In this document: one piece after another, positions 16,659-23,686 of the stretch
Layout: every line of letters starts with the position of its first letter
How positions within the stretch are numbered: the first letter of the stretch is position 1
Assembly (NCBI GenBank): GCA_035570275.1
Contig: DATMNI010000141.1
Span: 1 to 38,421, forward strand
DNA: 38,421 nucleotides
Source of the DNA: DATMNI01 sp035570275
GTDB lineage: Bacteria; Acidobacteriota; Terriglobia; Bryobacterales; Bryobacteraceae
Direction of reading: 5' to 3'
Notes under the pieces: model-generated
Seen by the model: the letters and a program-made list of their open reading frames with translations, nothing else
Databases searched by the model: none
Told to the model about the DNA's origin: nothing
Position numbers and translations under genes: made by a program

Positions 16659-18200
16659 TTACCGCCGCCTTCCGAAACTCCGTCCGGGGCTGCGGGTTGG
16701 CGGGTGGAAGCTGGGCGCCGGCCTGGAAGGCGGTGGGCGAAAACCGTGCTCCGGTTCCGATGGCCGGCTGCTGCCTTTGCCGAATTTTTGCCCGCTGTGG
16801 TCGGCATTCGGGTCCCGCATTCCAGGCGAGGCGTACTTGGAATCCTTGTAGCCGCCGGGCTTGCTGGCGTATTGTGACTCTTTAAACCCGCCGCTTTTGG
16901 CGTAGCTGCTGCCTTCGTATGTCTTCTGCGTGGCCGTGCCCTGAGTGCCGTATTTGGGCGCCTGGCCGGCGGCTTCATCGCGGCCGTAATAGGTCTGGCC
17001 GCGCTGCTGGTAGGTGCGGTAACCTTCCCACTCATAGCGGTCGTAAGGGCGATAACTGTGGTTGAAGAGCAGGTCGCGCATGAGCGCGTACTGGCCGTAG
17101 AAAACCCAGAAACTCTGCCCGCCTCCGCGGTCCTCCCAATGTCCGTACTGGTTGGATTGGCCGGGCGGGGCCATATAGGCGAATCCGGCCGGCTGGGCCA
17201 CGCGCTCGGCTTCGATATCGTACTTGCCGGCGGGCTTGTGCTCAATGGCCATGCCGAGGTTGTTGCGGTTGGCTTCGAACTGGCCGGTGGAGACGTCCAC
17301 CCATTTCTCGTCCGACGTGGTGACGCCGCCGGCGGTGGCTGCGCTGGTCAGGTGGGTGCGCACGGTGCGGATTTTCTCGCGCGGACCGCGAGCTTCCAGG
17401 TCCACCAGCACCTTGTCCCACGAGTCGTAGAGTTGGGCGCCGAGCGCCTTCAGTTCCTCGCCTTTTTGGGGCAGTTCGGCGGCGCCGGTCTTCAACGAAT
17501 CGGTGGCGGCCACGAACGAGCCAATGTCCAGATGAGCGACGTCGCCGGCCGCGGCCAGGCGGCGTGAGTCGGTGGTGGATTGCCAGAGTTGATCGCCGTT
17601 GGTGACGATGGCGCGGGCCGCGGCCAGGCGCGTTTCCAGGTCAGTCCTCTTTTCGGGCCAATCGGCTTCGGCCTTCTGGACGGCGGTGGCGAGCGCCGCC
17701 AGATCGTAGGCGTGGATGGCGCGGTAGTCGCGCTCCATCTGCTGCGCGTCTTGCGGGAGATGCTGTTTGAGATCGATCCAGTGGGCGGCGTCCTTCTGAA
17801 CGGCGGCGGCGTCGCCTAGGCCGGCCGTGCGCAAGCGGCGCTCGTCGGCGAGGATCGATTCCGCCCGCTGGCGGTCACTGCGGCTGTTCTTCTTTTCCAG
17901 CCGGTCGAGTTCATCCTGTTTACCGGCTGCCAGGCGGAGCACGTCCGACGCCCGGGAGAAGCGGCCGGCATACTGCTGGCTGGCAGGGATGGATTGCCAC
18001 AGGGCGGGCTCAGACTTGAGTTCGCCGTTGACTTCGGACTGGGCGGCGCTCAATTGCTTTTGCGCCGCCGCCAGCGCCGTCCGCTCCGTGCCGATCTGCG
18101 CGCGGAGGTCGCGGGGCAGGCCATCCAGACCCGCGAAAATGACGACGACAATGCCAACCGTTAACAAGACTGCGAGCAATCGCAGCGTCGGTTTACTCAT
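16659..18200 (-). CDS. Membrane-anchored coiled-coil protein with disordered C-terminus, last gene of the PspA operon
   Basis: A 513-residue protein of no family I recognise. One N-terminal membrane segment (residues ~7-25, LLAVLLTVGIVVVIFAGL) is followed by a long Ala/Glu/Gln-rich helical region (~30-290) with coiled-coil character ('GTERTALAAAQKQLSAAQSEV', 'QDELDRLEKKNSRSDRQRAES'). A compact segment with 'VSTGQFEANRNNLGMAIEHKPAGKYD' comes next, then an aromatic stretch ('GHWEDRGGGQSFWVFYGQYALMRDLLF') and a low-complexity Gly/Ser/Tyr/Pro/Arg tail from ~400 ending 'RSFGRRR'. AAGGAA lies 6 bases before the ATG. It follows the DUF4178-like gene by 89 bases, so it likely belongs to the same transcript and may tie PspA to the inner membrane. 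Confidence 0.82.
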   Translation of the reverse strand: MSKPTLRLLAVLLTVGIVVVIFAGLDGLPRDLRAQIGTERTALAAAQKQLSAAQSEVNGELKSEPALWQSIPASQQYAGRFSRASDVLRLAAGKQDELDRLEKKNSRSDRQRAESILADERRLRTAGLGDAAAVQKDAAHWIDLKQHLPQDAQQMERDYRAIHAYDLAALATAVQKAEADWPEKRTDLETRLAAARAIVTNGDQLWQSTTDSRRLAAAGDVAHLDIGSFVAATDSLKTGAAELPQKGEELKALGAQLYDSWDKVLVDLEARGPREKIRTVRTHLTSAATAGGVTTSDEKWVDVSTGQFEANRNNLGMAIEHKPAGKYDIEAERVAQPAGFAYMAPPGQSNQYGHWEDRGGGQSFWVFYGQYALMRDLLFNHSYRPYDRYEWEGYRTYQQRGQTYYGRDEAAGQAPKYGTQGTATQKTYEGSSYAKSGGFKESQYASKPGGYKDSKYASPGMRDPNADHSGQKFGKGSSRPSEPEHGFRPPPSRPAPSFHPPTRSPGRSFGRRR

Positions 18201-18246
18201 GGAAGGTTCCTTTTACCAAATACAAAAGCCACAGCCAACAATGGCC

Positions 18247-18285
18247 GCGCTACTTTAAGGGCGCTACTTAAGGGCGCTAATTAAG
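18247..18285. repeat. Short tandem repeat between operon genes
   Basis: Three decaying copies of a 12-14 bp unit, GCGCTACTTTAAGG, GCGCTACTTAAGG and GCGCTAATTAAG, lie between the DUF4178-like gene and the coiled-coil gene. Confidence 0.75.
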
Positions 18286-18289
18286 AATG

Positions 18290-18919
18290 TTACTTGCGAT
18301 AGACGGTGACGTCCGGTGGGGGAACGGCGCCGTACAGCGTGACGGTGAAGGGCTCGGCCTCCGCCTTGCGAAGGGTCAGCAGTTGCTGGCCGGCTGCGTC
18401 GCGGAATTCCCAATAGTACGACCCTGACGATTGCGGCTGGTGCTCCCGCCAGGCCTGCACTTCGCGGCTCATCCGGTAATTCCAGGTGACGTTGTCGAAG
18501 TCGAACGAATCGGCGGTGTTCTGGCGTTCGTCCATCTGGGCCAGGTCGTCTTCGGAGACGCCGAGGTCTTCCAGCGTGAGCTTGCGGGGGTCGGTGTGGA
18601 CGAAGACTTCGACGTCCTCGTCCCCGCCCACGCGGAGGGTTACGCGCCGCTCCAGGTAGGGTCCGCTCAACTCGAGCCAACTGTGGGAGCCGGCTTCGAA
18701 CCGGGTTCCGCGATCGGGGGTGAAGTCGAGGTCGGTCATTTTGTCGCCCGCGCCGGAGATGGACAGGACATCTCCGGGGCGGGCGTCGGTGACCTTCAAA
18801 TTGGCCAGGTCTTCCGCGGGGCCGGTACGGGCGGGCGGGGTCGGAGTTTTCTTGAATAGTTGCATCAGGACTATCACCAGGAGTGCGCCCAGAATGACAA
18901 TCAATACGGGAGTGATCAT
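18290..18919 (-). CDS. DUF4178-like membrane-anchored protein of the PspA operon
   Basis: A 209-residue protein. Residues ~3-22 form a membrane segment (PVLIVILGALLVIVLMQLF), followed by a Pro-rich linker ('KKTPTPPARTGP') and a ~155-residue soluble domain. That domain starts 'LANLKVTDARPGDVLSISGAG', has 'SWLELSGPYLERRVTLRVG', and ends 'YYWEFRDAAGQQLLTLRKAEAEPFTVTLYGAVPPPDVTVYR'. The pattern and its place next to PspA match the DUF4178 (or related DUF2491/YjfK) proteins known to travel with PspA homologues; I favour DUF4178 but the exact family is not certain. The gene lies 42 bases downstream of pspA and is presumably cotranscribed. The job is unknown; a membrane-side partner of PspA is likely. 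Confidence 0.82.
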   Translation of the reverse strand: MITPVLIVILGALLVIVLMQLFKKTPTPPARTGPAEDLANLKVTDARPGDVLSISGAGDKMTDLDFTPDRGTRFEAGSHSWLELSGPYLERRVTLRVGGDEDVEVFVHTDPRKLTLEDLGVSEDDLAQMDERQNTADSFDFDNVTWNYRMSREVQAWREHQPQSSGSYYWEFRDAAGQQLLTLRKAEAEPFTVTLYGAVPPPDVTVYRK

Positions 18920-18961
18920 GTGTTCATCCGGCTGTTCATTCAGGACGAGGCTTGCCGCCCG

Positions 18962-19747
18962 TTACGCCTTGATCCGATCTCCGGCCGGCGAACCGGTGGA
19001 AATGGACGGGCTTCCCGCGCCCAGTTCCTTGGGATAGGTGGGCGGAGGCGGTTGCGATGGTTTTTGACGCTCGGCTTTGAGCGCCGCCAGTTCGGCATCC
19101 ACCGAGTGGCCGCCGAGTTGGGCGAATTGCGCTTCCAGGTCGTCATCCTTGCCGACCGAAGCAAGCTGGTCGAAGGCCTTGGCGGTGGCTTCTTCCTTGG
19201 ACACGGTCTGCTCGAAGCGGTTCAGGGTGGCGAAGGCGTTATCGGCGCTGCCGACGCCGGCCATGGCTTCGGACACCTTGCGCTGGGCGACGGCGGCGTT
19301 CTTGCGCGCAACCAACGTGGTGGCCGTGCGCTCGCCATCGTCAATCTTGCGCTTGAGTTCGCCCACCTGGGTTTTGAGCTTCTCGGTGGTGGCCTGGGCG
19401 GCATCGACCGCGGTCTTCATGGAGTTGACCTGCTGGTCGCACTCGGCTTTCTTGGCGAGGGCTTTCTTCGCCAGGTCCTCATTGCCGGCATCCAGCGCCT
19501 TGCCGGCGCGGTCCTTCCATTCCTGCGATTGCCGCACGTACTTCTGGTACTCGGCATCCAGGCTGTTGTAGTTGCTCATGGCCATGGCCGAGGCGCGAAC
19601 CACGTTGTTGAGTTCGGTCTTCATATCGGCCACGGTCTGGCGGACCGTAGCTTCGAAGGTGGCGTCCTCCAGGGTGTCCACCCCTGCATTCGCCTGGCCG
19701 CGCGCCACGCGGCCCACACGGCCGAAAATATCCGAAAGAAATGCCAT
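18962..19747 (-). CDS. pspA: PspA/IM30 (ESCRT-III-like) membrane-protection protein
   Basis: A 261-residue, almost wholly helical protein. The N-terminal amphipathic helix (MAFLSDIFGRVGRVARGQANAG) that binds stressed membranes is followed by the long alpha1-alpha3 hairpin (~25-190) typical of PspA/IM30, e.g. 'VRQTVADMKTELNNVVRASA' and 'VGELKRKIDDGERTATTLVARKNAAVAQRKV'. The C-terminal ~50 residues are Pro/Ser-rich and probably disordered. Known PspA proteins assemble into rods or rings on the cytoplasmic face of the inner membrane and limit leakage. The architecture resembles the E. coli YjfJ branch. GGAGAA lies 7 bases before the ATG. It lies between a DUF2170-like and a DUF4178-like gene, a known PspA neighbourhood. 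No pspF, pspB or pspC is seen, so control differs from enterobacteria. Confidence 0.93.
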   Translation of the reverse strand: MAFLSDIFGRVGRVARGQANAGVDTLEDATFEATVRQTVADMKTELNNVVRASAMAMSNYNSLDAEYQKYVRQSQEWKDRAGKALDAGNEDLAKKALAKKAECDQQVNSMKTAVDAAQATTEKLKTQVGELKRKIDDGERTATTLVARKNAAVAQRKVSEAMAGVGSADNAFATLNRFEQTVSKEEATAKAFDQLASVGKDDDLEAQFAQLGGHSVDAELAALKAERQKPSQPPPPTYPKELGAGSPSISTGSPAGDRIKA

Positions 19748-19795
19748 AAACTTTTCTCCTATTCTCCTTTACGCTGATTTTACGCGCCTGATTCG

Positions 19796-20215
19796 CTATG
19801 CTGCCAAGCCGCTCAACAAGCCGCGGGCCGTCAATACATCCACCAGCAGGAAATGCACGCAGGACAGGATATCGTCTTCATCGTCCGGCCCCATGTCCTG
19901 CAGTTTGCAAAAGTTGTTCAACGTGACGGCGATCTGGCCTTCGCCGGCCGTGTAGAGTTGAAAATGCGATGTGGAAATGCCGTTGTCGGCGGCCAGCATC
20001 TTGGCCATTACTTCAAAAGTAATGGCGGCTTCCGGCGCCACCGTGCAGGGGAGCGAGAAAAACAGAATATCGCCCTCCAAAACGGCCTGCAGGCTGACCC
20101 CGCTCTTGACTTCGCGAATTCTGAGTGTGTCGGGCCCCGGCTCGGATACTTCGTACCCCTTTTCGGCCAGCAGCGCATGAATGTGCCCCAGTTCCGGGCT
20201 GGTTGTAGCTGTCAT
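19796..20215 (-). CDS. DUF2170-like (YjfI-type) protein, first gene of the PspA operon
   Basis: A 139-residue soluble protein. The hallmark is 'VTLNNFCKLQDMGPDDEDDILSCVHFLLVDV' at about residues 95-125, together with 'FFSLPCTVAPEAAITFEVMAKMLAADNGISTSHFQLY'; this is how I recall the DUF2170 family, which includes E. coli YjfI, encoded beside the PspA homologue YjfJ. Its biochemical role is unknown; the family has been linked to PspA-type envelope stress by genome context. It sits 48 bases upstream of pspA on the same strand and starts the operon. A promoter was not placed with confidence; TACAAT on the minus strand at 20342-20347 is a possible -10. Confidence 0.85.
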   Translation of the reverse strand: MTATTSPELGHIHALLAEKGYEVSEPGPDTLRIREVKSGVSLQAVLEGDILFFSLPCTVAPEAAITFEVMAKMLAADNGISTSHFQLYTAGEGQIAVTLNNFCKLQDMGPDDEDDILSCVHFLLVDVLTARGLLSGLAA

Positions 20216-20486
20216 AGGTGTTAGGCTTTGACTCCTTCATGATTACGATTCGCGCCGCGCAACTGTTCCATCGCCCATTCCCGATGAGAATCCTGTTGAT
20301 GAAAACCCGGGCTATGGGCGCGCGGCTTGCGCCTATCCTCTATTGTACAGGCGGCGGGTGCGGTTCCAGACCGAAAGATCCGGTTCGACGTGACGTTTTG
20401 ATGACGCACGGTATCGCCACGGGCTGCGGCCTGAATTGACGCAAGGGCCGGCAATCGAAGCAGGCGTTGGAATGTTTGCGCATTTC

Positions 20487-20516
20487 GCATATCGCAATAT
20501 GCAATAATGATATTGC
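20487..20516. promoter_or_regulatory. Overlapping AT-rich inverted repeats (possible operator)
   Basis: GCATAT (20487-20492) pairs with ATATGC (20497-20502), and GCAATAT (20494-20500) pairs with ATATTGC (20510-20516). This is a sharp AT-rich island in GC-rich surroundings, about 270 bases upstream of the first gene of the PspA operon. The function is inferred from its form alone. Confidence 0.35.
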
Positions 20517-21117
20517 AATTTGTGATTGCTTGTCAAGAGGAAAATTCGTCCTGTTTGGAACAGCGCGCGGCCCATTGGAAATGCCGGGGGAATCGCGGCG
20601 CCGGCTACACGCCGGGAAACTTGACGGACCCGTGGAGCCGGTCCAAAGCGCGTGGCTGGACGGTGGCTGGGGTGGGGGTGGTGATGATGCGAAGGCCGGG
20701 ATGGCGTCGGCGGTCGGCGGGGCCGGCGCCACTACCGAGAGTGCGCGCATACGGCATTCCACGTGGTACGCCAGCATGCAGAGAGAATTTGTGCGCGCAC
20801 GCGGTCCAAAAGGCGGTGGTGGATGGGCGTACTTGCCGGCCCAGAGCCTTCAAGCTGCGGAAGGCGGAACGTCGAAACGGAAACAAGTAAATGCCATCCA
20901 ACGATTCTTCCTTCTCAATGTTGGCTCGGTTGCGTCGATACGAGAACTCTCTTCTCCGATTTGGGATTTGAAAGTGCTTGCCCATTTTCTAACCGGGGGG
21001 GTGTAGCATGCAATCCGGCGTTCGCCGGGGAAGTCCGGGTAGGTGACCTCGACCCGGATCCTGGTCAAAGACGGGGCCTAACTGGTTTCAGTCGCTAAAC
21101 TCGGCGTCCGCACGCAA

Positions 21118-21142
21118 GACCGCTTCCTAACGGTCGCGGCTC
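21118..21142. repeat. Dispersed intergenic repeat, copy 1
   Basis: A 25-base sequence beginning GACCGCTTCCTAACGGTC contains the inverted repeat GACCG-N8-CGGTC and ends CGCGGCTC. It matches 21 of 25 positions with the copy at 32514-32538. Confidence 0.7.
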
Positions 21143-21310
21143 CGAAGCCTTGTATTTTCAACGCGGCCATCGGAGCCATGACCGTAAGGGAGTTGTCGCT
21201 TCTCCGACGTGCGCCGGTTTTCACGCAAGAAACTAACTTAGCCAGGCCCCTTGACGGCTCTCCCCCGGAGAAAATGCGACCGGTCCTACTAAAATGCCCC
21301 AATTCAGCGG

Positions 21311-21316
21311 TACAAT
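21311..21316 (+). promoter_or_regulatory. Candidate -10 element giving a near-leaderless transcript
   Basis: TACAAT ends 9 bases before the ATG at 21326. Transcription starting 6-8 bases downstream would begin almost at the start codon. No Shine-Dalgarno is present. No good -35 is seen. Confidence 0.4.
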
Positions 21317-21325
21317 GCCTTTTCT

Positions 21326-22216
21326 ATGGCAAATCTTGGTTTTCTAGGGCTCGGACTAATGGGCTACCCCATGGCCCGCAACCTGCTTCGGGCCGGCCAC
21401 CAGGTGGCGGTTTGGTCTAATACGACGGACAAGGCCCGCAAAATCGCCGCCGATGAGAACGGGCTGTTCTGCGAAACGCCCAAAAAGGTGGCCGAACATG
21501 CAGATTATATCTTCCTCTGCCTGGGCGATACCGAAATGGCTAAAGAGGTCCTGCTGGGCGCGGCCGGGGTCATCCAGGGCATACACCCGGGTGCGGTGGT
21601 CGCCGATTGCAGCACCATCAGCCCTAGTGTGAGCCGCAAGATCGGTGAGGCCTTCAAAGCCAAAGGTGCTGATTTTCTCGACGCTCCCGTTACCGGGTCC
21701 ACTCCCGGCGCCGAAAGCGGCAACCTGACCCTGATGATCGGCGGCGATCCGGCTGCGTTTGAGAAGATCAAGCCCTATCTGGAACCGATGGGCAAGAAGA
21801 TCTACTTCTGTGGCGGGCCGGGCATGGGCCTCCAGGCCAAGTTGACGCAGAACCTGGTTCTTTCCAACATCTTGATGGCATTCAACGAAGGCATGGTGCT
21901 GGCCACCAAGGGCGGCATGGACCCCAAGCTCATGCTGGAGATCCTGGACAACAGTGCCGCCAAGTCCGGTCTCATCTCCTACAAAGCCCCCTTTGTTTTC
22001 AACAGGAACTTCACCACCAACTTCTCCGTGAAATGGATGCACAAAGACATAGGGCTCATGCTGGATTCGGGAAAAGAGCTAGGTGTGCCCCTCTATTTGA
22101 CTGGGCTGACCCGCCAGATTTTCCAGACCGCGATTGCGGCTGGCCACGGGGATGAGGATATCTGCTCTACAATCAAGGTGTTAGAGGAATTGGTCGGAGT
22201 TGAGGTCAAAGCTTAA
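21326..22216 (+). CDS. NAD(P)-dependent beta-hydroxyacid dehydrogenase (3-hydroxyisobutyrate dehydrogenase family)
   Basis: A 296-residue protein of normal length for the family. N-terminal Rossmann motif 'LGFLGLGLMGYPMARNLL' (G8-x-G10-x-x-G13), substrate-binding signature 'DAPVTGSTPGAESGNLTLMIGG' (about residues 118-139) and the catalytic lysine K172 in 'QAKLTQNLVLSN'. The last ~120 residues are the all-helical dimerisation domain. Members oxidise 3-hydroxyisobutyrate, tartronate semialdehyde, succinic semialdehyde or related beta-hydroxyacids; the substrate cannot be decided from sequence. It stands alone upstream of the structured RNA and dxr. No ribosome binding site is seen, and a -10-like TACAAT ends nine bases before the ATG, so translation may be leaderless. 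Confidence 0.94.
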   Translation: MANLGFLGLGLMGYPMARNLLRAGHQVAVWSNTTDKARKIAADENGLFCETPKKVAEHADYIFLCLGDTEMAKEVLLGAAGVIQGIHPGAVVADCSTISPSVSRKIGEAFKAKGADFLDAPVTGSTPGAESGNLTLMIGGDPAAFEKIKPYLEPMGKKIYFCGGPGMGLQAKLTQNLVLSNILMAFNEGMVLATKGGMDPKLMLEILDNSAAKSGLISYKAPFVFNRNFTTNFSVKWMHKDIGLMLDSGKELGVPLYLTGLTRQIFQTAIAAGHGDEDICSTIKVLEELVGVEVKA

Positions 22217-22237
22217 AAAAATAAATACAAAAAACAG

Positions 22238-22266
22238 TTGATTCCAAAATCGGAATCTACTATTAT
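22238..22266 (+). promoter_or_regulatory. Strong sigma70-type promoter
   Basis: TTGATT (22238-22243) and TATTAT (22261-22266) are separated by exactly 17 bases. A GATTCC/GGAATC inverted repeat (22240-22245 and 22252-22257) overlaps the -35 and spacer and could be an operator. Predicted transcription start is near 22273. Confidence 0.65.
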
Positions 22267-22272
22267 TGGAAG

Positions 22273-22370
22273 TAAGCCGGGGAGGCAACTCCCACCAAAG
22301 CGAGACTAACCTCTAAATAAAGACCCCTGAAGCAATCCTCCCCGGCGCCCGAAAGGGTTTAGAGGACCTT
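22273..22370 (+). ncRNA. Candidate structured RNA (pseudoknot-capable) upstream of dxr
   Basis: Starting where the promoter at 22238-22266 predicts, two perfect inverted repeats interleave: GCCGGGGAGG (22276-22285) with CCTCCCCGGC (22337-22346), and CCTCTAAA (22310-22317) with TTTAGAGG (22358-22365). That is the topology of an H-type pseudoknot. Two GNRA-tetraloop hairpins are also possible: GGGAG-GCAA-CTCCC (22280-22293), which excludes the first long stem, and CCC-GAAA-GGG (22348-22357). The alternatives make a two-state leader plausible. No poly-T tract follows, so it may be the 5' part of the dxr transcript, not a free small RNA. I do not match it to a known riboswitch or RNA class. Confidence 0.5.
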
Positions 22371-22486
22371 CAAAAAAGAAACACAAACCAACCTTCAGCC
22401 CTAACGATTGTGATCTACAAGACAGGCGGGTTGCAACCCTGGCTCCACGTGATAAGATGGTCGGTACACTGGGCCTTGTCACCGCG

Positions 22487-23680
22487 ATGAAAACTCTCAC
22501 CGTTCTGGGCTCAACCGGATCGATTGGCACCAACACCCTGGATGTGGTCCGGCGTGGCCGCCACCTCTATCAGGTGTATGCCTTGGTTGCCGGTCACAAT
22601 ATCGACACTCTGGCCACCCAAATCCTGGAATTCCGTCCGAGAGTCGCGGTTGTCGCAACCGAGGATGGCGTGGCACGTCTATCACGGAGGCTCGAGTCCG
22701 CCGGTCTTTCCCGCAGCGAATGGCCCGCACTGGGTTGGGGCGACCGGGCGCGTGTGCAAGCCTCGACCGCCAGTGAAGTAGACACCGTAATCTCAGCCAT
22801 CGTCGGGGTCGCCGGCCTGGAAGCCACCTACGCAGCGGTCTGCCTGGGGAAGCGGATCGGGCTGGCCAATAAGGAAGTGCTGGTTTCGGGCGGGCAACTG
22901 GTGATGGATGCCGTCCGCGAGCATAAAGCCGAACTGTTGCCTGTGGATAGCGAACACAACGGCGCCCATCAGTGCCTGCGGGCGGGCAATCGGCAACAGG
23001 TTTCGAAGCTCATCCTCACCGCCTCCGGCGGTCCCTTCCGTAACACTCCTAAAGAAGCACTGGCCTTCGTGACGCCGGAACAGGCCCTGAATCATCCGAC
23101 CTGGCGCATGGGCAACCGCATCACTATCGACTGTGCCACCTTGATGAATAAGGGCTTCGAGGTAATCGAGGCCTGTTGGCTGTTCGACTTTTCTCCCGCC
23201 GAAGTGGAGGTGGTGATCCACCCCCAGTCCACCGTCCACGCCATGATCGAATACAGCGATGGCAGCGTAATTGCCCAAGTTTGTGCGACCGACATGCGCA
23301 TGCCGATCCAGTACGCCCTCACCTACCCGGAACGCTCGTCGGCCCCGGTGCCGAAGATCGACTGGACCGAGGCCCGGAAATGGGAGTTTCTGCCACCCGA
23401 TTACGACAAGTTTCCCCTCCTGAAACTGGCGTACCAGTGCCAGAAAACCGGCGGGTCCGCGACTTGTACGTTGAACGCGGCGGACGAAATTGCCGTGGAA
23501 GCCTTCTTGCAGGGCAGAATTGGTTATCTTTCGATCCACGAAATTGTGGCCGAGACGCTATCGAGGACGCCGGTGCGGACACCCCGCACGGTTGGCGATA
23601 TCCTGGAGATTGACCGTGAGTCGCGAACTCTGGCCCGCGAGCTGGCAACGGCGCGCGCGGCGGGCACCGTGACGGCTTGA
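22487..23680 (+). CDS. dxr: 1-deoxy-D-xylulose 5-phosphate reductoisomerase
   Basis: The enzyme converts 1-deoxy-D-xylulose 5-phosphate to 2-C-methyl-D-erythritol 4-phosphate with NADPH, the committed step of the MEP isoprenoid pathway, in the cytoplasm. From 22487 it is 397 residues, normal length. Visible: NADPH motif 'TVLGSTGSIGTNTLDVV', 'LANKEVLVSGG', the metal and substrate site 'LLPVDSEHNGAHQCL', 'LTASGGPFR', the 'HPTWRMGNRITIDCATLMNKGFEVIEA' signature and 'VEVVIHPQSTVHAMIEYSDGSV'. The loop after SEHN reads GAH instead of the common AIF. The start at 22487 (MKTLTVLGS) fits other family members; an in-frame ATG at 22457 would add ten residues. Neither has a strong Shine-Dalgarno. The next gene, rseP, follows after 6 bases, so they form an operon. 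Confidence 0.96.
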   Translation: MKTLTVLGSTGSIGTNTLDVVRRGRHLYQVYALVAGHNIDTLATQILEFRPRVAVVATEDGVARLSRRLESAGLSRSEWPALGWGDRARVQASTASEVDTVISAIVGVAGLEATYAAVCLGKRIGLANKEVLVSGGQLVMDAVREHKAELLPVDSEHNGAHQCLRAGNRQQVSKLILTASGGPFRNTPKEALAFVTPEQALNHPTWRMGNRITIDCATLMNKGFEVIEACWLFDFSPAEVEVVIHPQSTVHAMIEYSDGSVIAQVCATDMRMPIQYALTYPERSSAPVPKIDWTEARKWEFLPPDYDKFPLLKLAYQCQKTGGSATCTLNAADEIAVEAFLQGRIGYLSIHEIVAETLSRTPVRTPRTVGDILEIDRESRTLARELATARAAGTVTA

Positions 23681-23686
23681 GGCTAT

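Larger units (their letters stand above)
20216..21325. other. 1.1-kb gene-poor region
   Basis: No convincing gene lies here on either strand. Contents: the likely promoter side of the PspA operon on the left, an AT-rich patch with overlapping inverted repeats (20487-20516), a GC-rich middle, an intergenic repeat copy (21118-21142), and the promoter of the dehydrogenase gene on the right (TACAAT at 21311-21316). Open frames of up to 179 codons exist but look like noise (many Gly/Arg/Trp, no ribosome binding site). Confidence 0.5.

Noticed and set aside
20467..21006. 179-codon plus-strand frame in the gene-poor region
   Set aside because: There is no Shine-Dalgarno, the composition is odd (Gly/Trp/Arg patches) and no motif is seen.
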